Shown here: piece after piece, positions 53,099 through 59,502 of the stretch
How the letters are laid out: every line of letters starts with the position of its first letter
How positions within the stretch are numbered: the stretch's first letter is position 1
Assembly (NCBI GenBank): GCA_022340585.1
Contig: JAJDNS010000036.1
Span: 1-61,920, forward strand
Origin: Acidobacteriota bacterium
GTDB taxonomy: Bacteria > Acidobacteriota > Vicinamibacteria > Fen-336
Direction of reading: 5' to 3'
DNA length: 61,920 nt
Program-made: the position numbers and the translations under genes
Notes under the pieces: generated by a model
Told to the model about the DNA's origin: nothing
The model's input: only the letters and a program-made list of their open reading frames with translations
Databases searched by the model: none

Positions 53099-54364
53099 AT
53101 GAGAACCACGACCCATCCGGCTGCCGGGCCCGCGCTGGCGCACAGTCGGGGCACCGGGGGAATCGACGGCTGGATCCTCCGACGCCTCGCCGACCGCATG
53201 ACCCCGGCACCCCTACGCTTTGCCCTCGGGCCTCTCACCGTCGAGCCGCCGGGCACCTCGCCGGTGGCGACGCTCCGCTTTCGGGATCGCCGCGCGGTCC
53301 TGGGCCTCACCCGGAGTCCGGAGCTCCACTTCGGCGACGCGTTCGCCCAGGGCCGCATCGAGGTCGAGGGCGACCTGGTGGCCGCCCTCGAGCATGCGTA
53401 CCGGGCCCTGGAGCCGCACGACCGCGTACCGGCGCGGGCCCGGCTGCGAGGCCGGCGCTGGCACTCCGTCCGGCGCTCCCGCTCGAACGTGCACCACCAC
53501 TACGATCTCGGCAACGACTTCTACCGGCTCTGGCTCGACGAGCGGCTGCTCTACACGTGCGCCTACTTCGAGTCTCCGGAGGTCTCGCTTGAGGCGGCCC
53601 AGGTGGCGAAGATGGATCACGTCTGCCGCAAGCTCGGCCTCCGGCCTGGGGAGACGGTCGTGGAAGCCGGCTGCGGGTGGGGCGCGCTCGCCCTGCACAT
53701 GGCACGGCGGTTTGGCGCTCGCGTGTTCGCCTGTAACGTGTCGCGCGAGCAGATCCGCTACGCCCGTGAGCGTGCTGAGCACGAGGGGCTCGCCGACCGG
53801 GTGGAGTTCCTGGAGGAAGACTACCGGCGGCTCGACCGGCGCTGCGACGTGTTCGTGTCGGTAGGGATGCTCGAGCACGTGGGCCGGCGGAGCTATGGCG
53901 AGCTGGCCGACGTGATCCGGCGCTGTCTCGATCCCGAGCACGGTCGAGGGCTCCTGCACTTCATCGGCCGTGACCGGCCGCGGCCCCTGAACGCCTGGAT
54001 CACGGAGCGGATCTTCCCCGGGGCCTACGCCCCGGCGCTGGACGAGGCCTGCCAGCGCGTGCTCGTACCCGCGCGGCAGAGCGTCCTCGACGTGGAGAAT
54101 CTCCGCCGGCACTACGAGCTCACGCTCCGCCACTGGCGGGAGCGCTACGAGCGGGCGTTGGCGGAGGGCCGCGTGGGCTTCGACGAGCGCTTCCGGCGCA
54201 CCTGGCGTCTGTACCTCGCCGGCTCCGAGGCCGCTTTTCGGATGGGCTCGCTCCAGCTGTTCCAGGTGACCTTCGCCCCCCACGGGTCGAACGCGATCCC
54301 CTGGACGAGAGCGGAGCTCTACGACGGCGAGGCCGGCAGCTCGTGGAACGCGCCGACGTCCTGA
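53099..54364 (+). CDS. cyclopropane-fatty-acid-synthase family methyltransferase
   Basis: A 421-residue SAM enzyme acting on unsaturated phospholipid acyl chains. The N-terminal lipid-binding domain has HFGDAFAQGRIEVEGDL. The catalytic domain shows NVHHHYDLGNDFYRLWLD, LYTCAYFES, the SAM loop VVEAGCGWGALALHMA, and SVGMLEHVGRRSYGEL and GRGLLHFIGRD. The Cys, Glu and His that hold bicarbonate in E. coli CFA synthase appear in place (LYTCAY, MLEHVG, LLHFIG). The next gene overlaps by 22 nt and codes a flavoprotein of the lipid-reductase type. Confidence 0.9.
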   Translation: MRTTTHPAAGPALAHSRGTGGIDGWILRRLADRMTPAPLRFALGPLTVEPPGTSPVATLRFRDRRAVLGLTRSPELHFGDAFAQGRIEVEGDLVAALEHAYRALEPHDRVPARARLRGRRWHSVRRSRSNVHHHYDLGNDFYRLWLDERLLYTCAYFESPEVSLEAAQVAKMDHVCRKLGLRPGETVVEAGCGWGALALHMARRFGARVFACNVSREQIRYARERAEHEGLADRVEFLEEDYRRLDRRCDVFVSVGMLEHVGRRSYGELADVIRRCLDPEHGRGLLHFIGRDRPRPLNAWITERIFPGAYAPALDEACQRVLVPARQSVLDVENLRRHYELTLRHWRERYERALAEGRVGFDERFRRTWRLYLAGSEAAFRMGSLQLFQVTFAPHGSNAIPWTRAELYDGEAGSSWNAPTS

Positions 54365-55446
54365 TCGTCGGCGGGGGGCCGGCGGGCTCGGCCTGCGCCG
54401 CCGCCCTCGTGGCGGGGGGGCGCGACGCCCTCGTCCTCGACGCGGCGCGCTTCCCCCGCGACAAGCCCTGCGCGGGTTGGATCACGCCCGAGGTCGTGGC
54501 CGAGCTGCCGATGGGCCTCGAGGAGTACGGCCGGGAGCACACCCTCCAGCCGATCTCCCGCTTCCGCATCGGGCGGATCGGAGGAAGGGGCGTGGAGGTC
54601 GACTACGGTACGCCCGTCAGCTACGGCATCCGACGCTGGGAGCTCGACGCCGAGCTGCTGCGGTGCTCGGGGGCGCGGGTGCGTCAGGGGGAGCGGGTTC
54701 ACGACATCCGACGCGAGCGGCGTGACTGGGTGCTCAACGACGCGTACGCAGCGCCCATGCTCATCGGGGCCGGAGGGCACTTCTGCCCGGTGGCGCGCTT
54801 GCTCAACGGACGCCCGGACACCGCACCGGTGGTCGTGGCCCGGGAGATCGAGTATCGGCTCGAGGGGGCCGCCCTCGAGCGGTGCCGTGTCGACGCCGGG
54901 TGTCCGGAGCTCCACTTCTGCCGGGACCTCGAGGGCTACGGATGGTGCCTCCGCAAGGCCGAGCATCTCAATGTCGGCCTCGGCCGGCGCAACCCCCGGG
55001 GCCTCGGGCGTCACGTCGAAGCCTTCGTCGACTGGCTGGTGGACGAGGGGCGCATCGAGAGGCCGCCGGATGAGGGTTGGCGGGGGCACGCCTACCGGCT
55101 GCGGGCGGGGCAGCCCCAACGACCCATGGGCGACGGCGCGCTGCTCGTCGGGGACGCCGCGGGCCTCGCCTTCGGCGCGAGCGGAGAGGGGATTCTCCCC
55201 GCTCTCCGGTCAGGCCGGCTCGCGGCCACGACCATCCTCGAGGCCGGGGGGGACTACGGCGAGGCGCGCCTCCACGGCTACGCGCGGCGGCTGGACGCGG
55301 AGTTGGGGCTCCCGTCGAATCGCCGGCCGCTGCCCGCGCCGGTGGCCCGTCTGGCCGGGGCGGTGCTCCTCGCCTCGTCCTGGTTCGCCCGTCGGGTCGT
55401 GCTCGACGCCTGGTTCCTGCACCGGGAGCGGGTCGGGTCGGAGTGA
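54343..55446 (+). CDS. FAD-dependent oxidoreductase, geranylgeranyl-reductase family
   Basis: A 367-residue flavoprotein. The FAD loop is VLIVGGGPAGSACAAALV; RDKPCAGWITPEV matches the family's conserved cysteine region; the second FAD motif is LLVGDAAGLAFGASGEGI. Family members reduce isoprenoid double bonds or related lipid alkenes. GTG 54343 overlaps the CFA gene by 22 nt, so the two are made together and probably act on the same class of lipid. A hydroxylase or halogenase role is less likely. Confidence 0.85.
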   Translation: MERADVLIVGGGPAGSACAAALVAGGRDALVLDAARFPRDKPCAGWITPEVVAELPMGLEEYGREHTLQPISRFRIGRIGGRGVEVDYGTPVSYGIRRWELDAELLRCSGARVRQGERVHDIRRERRDWVLNDAYAAPMLIGAGGHFCPVARLLNGRPDTAPVVVAREIEYRLEGAALERCRVDAGCPELHFCRDLEGYGWCLRKAEHLNVGLGRRNPRGLGRHVEAFVDWLVDEGRIERPPDEGWRGHAYRLRAGQPQRPMGDGALLVGDAAGLAFGASGEGILPALRSGRLAATTILEAGGDYGEARLHGYARRLDAELGLPSNRRPLPAPVARLAGAVLLASSWFARRVVLDAWFLHRERVGSE

Positions 55447-55576
55447 CGCTCTCATCCCTTGATGAGCAGGACCGACTTGGCCATCTCGTGTCGGTGCACG
55501 CACGAGTCCCGAGCGTTCGCCCACATGCCGGCGCCCTTGCAGAAGCATCGCGCGGGCCGGATACTGGGCAGGACGA

Positions 55577-57556
55577 ATGAGCACAGGACAGTCCTCCCGC
55601 AAGAAGCTCGAGGCGCGGCTGCGCGCACTCGAGGAGGAGAACGCGCGGTTGCGCGCCGGTCTCTTTGTGTCGAGTGGCGGCGATACCGTACGCGTGCCGG
55701 AGGAGTTCAGAGCCACCTTCGACGCCGCCCAGGACACCGTGCGCGCGTACTTCGCCGACGTCCGAGCGGACCCGGGTCGGGGCAGCATCGAGATTGCCGG
55801 CGAACGGTACCTGCTGATCCGAGCGTCGGCGCTCTCGTACGGCTTCCTCTCCGCCATCCGGAAGCTCTACGCCGAGCGGGGCGACGCCGAGGCACTTCAC
55901 ATCGGAAAGACGATCCTGTTCGACATGGCCCATGTGCTGGGCATCAACGACGCCCGCAACTTCCACCGCAAGATGGGCCTCACCGACCCACTCGCGAAGC
56001 TGTCGGCCGGACCGGTTCACTTCGCCTACGCGGGCTGGGCCTACGTCGACATCCTCCCGGGGAGCAGGCCCTCCGTCGACGAGGACTGCTTTCTCAAGTA
56101 CCACCACCCCTTCTCCTTCGAGTCCCACAGCTGGCTGCAGGCGGGCAGGAAGACCGACTTCCCCGTCTGCATCATGAACGCGGGCTACTCTTCGGGCTGG
56201 TGCGAGGAGAGCTTCGGCCTGCCCCTGACCGCGACGGAGATCACCTGCAAGGCCAAGGGCGACGACACGTGCACGTTCGTGTTGGCCCCGCCCCATCGGA
56301 TGCGCGAGCACGTGGAGCGCGAGCTCGCCACCGCGTCCGACGACGCCCTGCGCCAGGTCATCTACGAGACGCCCGTCTTCTTCGAGCGCAAGAACGTGGA
56401 GGAGCGTCTGCGCGAGGCCCTGGTCCGGGCGGAGGCGGCGAACGAGGCGAAGAGCCTCTTCCTGGCCAACATGAGCCACGAGATCCGGACCCCGCTGACC
56501 GGGGTCCTGGGCATGTCCGAGCTCCTGATGCGAAAGGATCTGCCGGCCGACCACAAACGCATGGTGCGGACGATCCACGAGTCGGGGCGAGCACTGCTCG
56601 GGATCCTGAACGACATTCTCGATATCTCGAAGATCGAGGCGGGACGACTGACCGTCTCGAGCGCCCCCTGCGACGTCCGCGCCATCCTGCGGGAGATCGC
56701 CGAGGCGCTGGGCGCGCCGGTGGCGGAGAAGGGCCTGAAGCTGGCCGTCGAGGTGGACGCGAGCGTCCCGCCAAGGGTTTCCGGGGACCCGCTGCGCTTG
56801 CGCCAGATCGTCATGAACCTGGCCGGGAACGCGGTGAAGTTCACGGAGGAAGGCGGCGTCACGCTGCGCGCCGTCTGGAAGGACCCGGACTCACTCCACC
56901 TGGAGGTCGCCGACTCGGGGATCGGCATCGCCGAGAAGAAGACGGCCCGGCTCTTCGACCCCTTCGTCCAGGGCGACGGGTCCGACACGCGACGGTTCGC
57001 CGGCGCCGGGCTCGGGCTGAGCATTGCCCGCAAGCTCGTCGAGCTCATGGAGGGTGAGATCGGCGTCCGGACCAGGGTCGGGGAAGGCTCCACCTTCTGG
57101 TTCACGATCCCCGCCCCCCGACTCGAGGGCGCGACCGCCGACGAGCCGGAACGCGTCGCGACCCCACTGCGGGTGCAGGCCCACGTCCTGCTGGTCGAGG
57201 ACGACCGCACCAGCCGCTACGTCATCGAGAAGATGCTCGCGGAGTATGGTTGCTCGGTCGATTCCGTCGCGAACGGGCGCGAAGCCGTGGCCGCGTGCAC
57301 GACGGGGGCGTACGACATCGTCTTCATGGATTGCCAGATGCCCGTGATGGACGGCTACGACGCCACGGCGAGGATCCGCGAGGTCCAGGCGGGAGGCGCG
57401 CGCACGCCGATCATCGCGATGACCGCAAGCGTCATGCGCGGCCAGATCGAGCGCTGCCGGGAGGCGGGCATGGACGACTTCCTCGGCAAGCCCCTCGACA
57501 CCGAGCAGGTGGGCGCGGTGCTCAGCCGCTGGGCGGGGGCCCGGACCTCGGAGTAG
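55577..57556 (+). CDS. V4R-sensor hybrid histidine kinase
   Basis: A 659-residue protein. After a short coiled coil, residues ~35-235 form a XylR_N/V4R small-molecule sensor (GWAYVDILPGSRPSVDED, YSSGWCEESFGLPLTATEI, CKAKGDDTCTFVLAPPHRM), with the Cys/His pattern of a metal site. HisKA has its histidine in FLANMSHEIRTPLTGVLGM; the HATPase includes LAGNAVKFTEEGGV, DSGIGIAEKK and AGLGLSIARKLVE. A C-terminal receiver has IVFMDCQMPVMDGYDA. V4R sensors usually control sigma-54 activators; here the output is a phosphorelay. No membrane helix. Downstream partner unknown. Confidence 0.88.
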   Translation: MSTGQSSRKKLEARLRALEEENARLRAGLFVSSGGDTVRVPEEFRATFDAAQDTVRAYFADVRADPGRGSIEIAGERYLLIRASALSYGFLSAIRKLYAERGDAEALHIGKTILFDMAHVLGINDARNFHRKMGLTDPLAKLSAGPVHFAYAGWAYVDILPGSRPSVDEDCFLKYHHPFSFESHSWLQAGRKTDFPVCIMNAGYSSGWCEESFGLPLTATEITCKAKGDDTCTFVLAPPHRMREHVERELATASDDALRQVIYETPVFFERKNVEERLREALVRAEAANEAKSLFLANMSHEIRTPLTGVLGMSELLMRKDLPADHKRMVRTIHESGRALLGILNDILDISKIEAGRLTVSSAPCDVRAILREIAEALGAPVAEKGLKLAVEVDASVPPRVSGDPLRLRQIVMNLAGNAVKFTEEGGVTLRAVWKDPDSLHLEVADSGIGIAEKKTARLFDPFVQGDGSDTRRFAGAGLGLSIARKLVELMEGEIGVRTRVGEGSTFWFTIPAPRLEGATADEPERVATPLRVQAHVLLVEDDRTSRYVIEKMLAEYGCSVDSVANGREAVAACTTGAYDIVFMDCQMPVMDGYDATARIREVQAGGARTPIIAMTASVMRGQIERCREAGMDDFLGKPLDTEQVGAVLSRWAGARTSE

Positions 57557-57648
57557 GGGCGACCCGCGACGCAGCGTGCGCCGCCGCCGGGGAGTCTGGG
57601 GACCGTCTCGGCTTCGCCCTGCAGTGTCCCGGTGAGGCCGGCGCGCGT

Positions 57649-58008
57649 TCAGTCGGCGCGCGGATTCATGGCGCCATACACCTCGATGAAGTCGCCCACC
57701 GTCCGCTCGACTCCTTCGGGGATGTGCTGCACGCACTCGTCCGTGGTGTATCCCGCGATGCTGCCCCCAGTTCTCCATGACTGCGCGGGAACACGCAGCC
57801 CGTTCCTCTCCAGCAGGGCGTCCTCGACGAGTGAGGATTCGATGTTGGCGAAGCAGAAGGAGTCTGGGTCGCTACCCACCGGACCGGAAGCGCGACCAGG
57901 GCGGGGCCAGGTCGTGACCGCGACGGTGACGAGCAGGGTCGCCGGCGCGCCCGGCCTGATCTCTAATCCCGCCTTCCGCAGCTGGGCGGTGGGAAGAAGC
58001 CCGTCCAC
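57649..58008 (-). CDS. 119-residue protein, probably the end of an exported protein
   Basis: The sequence has a real-protein look (APATLLVTVAVTT, FANIESSLVEDALLERNGL, SWRTGGSIAGY, GVERTVGDFIEVYGAMNP) like the C-terminal part of small periplasmic proteins. It lacks a signal peptide. GTG 58008 is the only possible start, without a ribosome site. Just upstream another frame reads a coding-like string (MHYDYGDMLEMPFWPKFSW), so this may be a frameshifted or partly deleted gene. Confidence 0.4.
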   Translation of the reverse strand: MDGLLPTAQLRKAGLEIRPGAPATLLVTVAVTTWPRPGRASGPVGSDPDSFCFANIESSLVEDALLERNGLRVPAQSWRTGGSIAGYTTDECVQHIPEGVERTVGDFIEVYGAMNPRAD

Positions 58009-58084
58009 GAGAACTTGGGCCAGAAGGGCATCTCCAGCATGTCCCCGTAGTCATAGTGCATGCCCCAGCGCCGCAAAATCGCAA

Positions 58085-58120
58085 GGTCGCCGCCCGGCCC
58101 CTTCGCGGAGCCGGGCGACC
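58085..58120 (-). terminator. hairpin downstream of the DUF1330 gene
   Basis: GGTCGC...CCGGC pairs with GCCGGGCGACC through an 11-bp stem with a 3-nt bulge, starting 15 nt after the DUF1330 stop. On the minus strand it is followed by a moderately T-rich stretch (TTGCGATTTTGC), so it is a weak intrinsic terminator candidate. Confidence 0.45.
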
Positions 58121-58134
58121 TCCTTCCTGACAGC

Positions 58135-58461
58135 TCACCCTGCGGGCAGGTACGGGATCGCTCCAGCGATGTCCGAATCGTCGATCATGTGAAAGTTGCT
58201 CACGCTTCCGGCCCTCCGGGCCGCGCCGAAGGGAGCGTACTCCGGGTCCTGGGCGAAGCTCTCCAGGGCTTTCCTGGTGGGAAACTGCAGCAGGGCGATG
58301 AGGGTGCTGTCCTTGTCGGTCCCCTCGAGGGTGGTGATGTTTCCGCTCCGTGACAAGTACTTGCCGCCGTGCTTTTCCACCAGCTTGTGAACTTCCGCGG
58401 CGTACTCGGGCACCCAGCCGTCGTCGGTCACCTTGATGTCTGCGATCAAATAGACACTCAT
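58135..58461 (-). CDS. DUF1330 / dimeric alpha-beta barrel protein
   Basis: A 108-residue protein with the DUF1330 pattern: SVYLIADIKVTDDGWVPEY at the start, HGGKYLSRSGNITTLEG, and TLIALLQFPTRKALESF. The family adopts a ferredoxin-like dimeric barrel; function is unknown. AGGAG lies 7 nt before ATG 58461. It is divergent from an HxlR-type regulator, which often controls such a neighbour. Confidence 0.85.
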   Translation of the reverse strand: MSVYLIADIKVTDDGWVPEYAAEVHKLVEKHGGKYLSRSGNITTLEGTDKDSTLIALLQFPTRKALESFAQDPEYAPFGAARRAGSVSNFHMIDDSDIAGAIPYLPAG

Positions 58462-58634
58462 TCAGTTCTCCTGGGTTCTGCGGGCGTCAGTGCCCGCTGT
58501 TGACGACGACAGTGACTCAATCGGGGCGCTGCCCTCTAGTCACGTGGCTGGACCACGCGGTCACGAAGCTGTACCTCCAGCCCGCGATTGACGGCCCAGA
58601 GCGCGCAAGCGTGGGGTCTCGCTTCACAGCCGGT

Positions 58635-58651
58635 AGTACAGTCTCTGTACT
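58635..58651. promoter_or_regulatory. 17-bp perfect palindrome, likely HxlR operator
   Basis: AGTACAG-TCT-CTGTACT: 7-bp arms, 3-bp spacer, centred at 58643, between the divergent DUF1330 and HxlR genes. It sits 60 nt before the regulator start; TACATT at about 58686-58691 could be the -10. Length and symmetry suit a winged-helix dimer. Confidence 0.6.
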
Positions 58652-58710
58652 GGATGCCGGATCAAGGATGGGTCAGCATGGGGCTACATTTGCCCAAGGA
58701 GAGAGAGTCT

Positions 58711-59403
58711 ATGTCTCAGCCCGGCTACAAGCAGTTTTGCCCGGTGGCCATGGCCGCAGAGGTCCTGTGCACACGCTGGACCATGGTCTTGATGCGGGAG
58801 CTCATCGCCGGCTCCACGCGCTTCAACGACCTGCGCCGGGGCGTTCCGAAGATGTCCCCAAGTCTGCTGTCCCACCGCCTCAAGGATCTCGAGGAGGCAG
58901 GCATCATCCGCAGAAAGCCGCTCAGATCCGAAAAGGGTGTCTTCGAATACACCCTGACCGGGGCCGGTGAGGACCTGCGTCCCGTCGTCGAGGCCTTCGG
59001 GTTCTGGGGGCAGAAGTGGGTCCAGTCGAGCCTGTCTCTGAAGAACCTCGATCCTTCTCTGTTGATGTGGGACATGCGACGAAACCTGAACCCGGAGCCC
59101 CTGCCCGGGACACGCACCGTGGTTGAGTTTCTGTACTCCGACTTGCCGTCAACCAAGAACCGTTGGTGGCTGGTGATCGACCCCCACGAGGACGTGGATC
59201 TCTGCTGGTCCGACCCGGGGTTCGACGTCGATCTGTTTGTGACCACGGACCTCAGAACGATGACAGCAATATGGATGGGCCTGACCACCGTGCGACGAGA
59301 GAAGGAGAACATCACGTTGCTCGGCGATCGGGCCGTCGCCTCGTCGATGCAGAAGTGGCTCGGCCTGAGTCCCTTTGCGGTCGAGAAGAAGAGAGTGCCC
59401 TGA
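58711..59403 (+). CDS. HxlR-family regulator with SCP2-like C-terminal domain
   Basis: A 230-residue regulator. Residues ~10-100 form an HxlR winged helix: FCPVAMAAEVLCTRWTMVLM, then STRFNDLRRGVPKMSPSLLS and HRLKDLEEAGIIRRK. The conserved cysteine near residue 11 precedes the helix, as in HxlR proteins that sense electrophiles or oxidants. Residues ~120-230 resemble a small SCP2-like lipid or ligand domain (FLYSDLPSTKNRWWLVIDP, DVDLFVTTDLRTMTAIWMG). ATG 58711 has AAGGAGAG upstream. It probably binds the palindrome at 58635 and controls itself and the DUF1330 gene. Confidence 0.85.
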   Translation: MSQPGYKQFCPVAMAAEVLCTRWTMVLMRELIAGSTRFNDLRRGVPKMSPSLLSHRLKDLEEAGIIRRKPLRSEKGVFEYTLTGAGEDLRPVVEAFGFWGQKWVQSSLSLKNLDPSLLMWDMRRNLNPEPLPGTRTVVEFLYSDLPSTKNRWWLVIDPHEDVDLCWSDPGFDVDLFVTTDLRTMTAIWMGLTTVRREKENITLLGDRAVASSMQKWLGLSPFAVEKKRVP

Positions 59404-59502
59404 GCGCGCAGGCAATCTGCTCCAGTAGAGGACTCTTCAGGTGCGTGGGGAACGTCTACGCGAGGCGCGGAGACGCCCGCCCGGGAGGTGAGCGAGGGGC
59501 CG

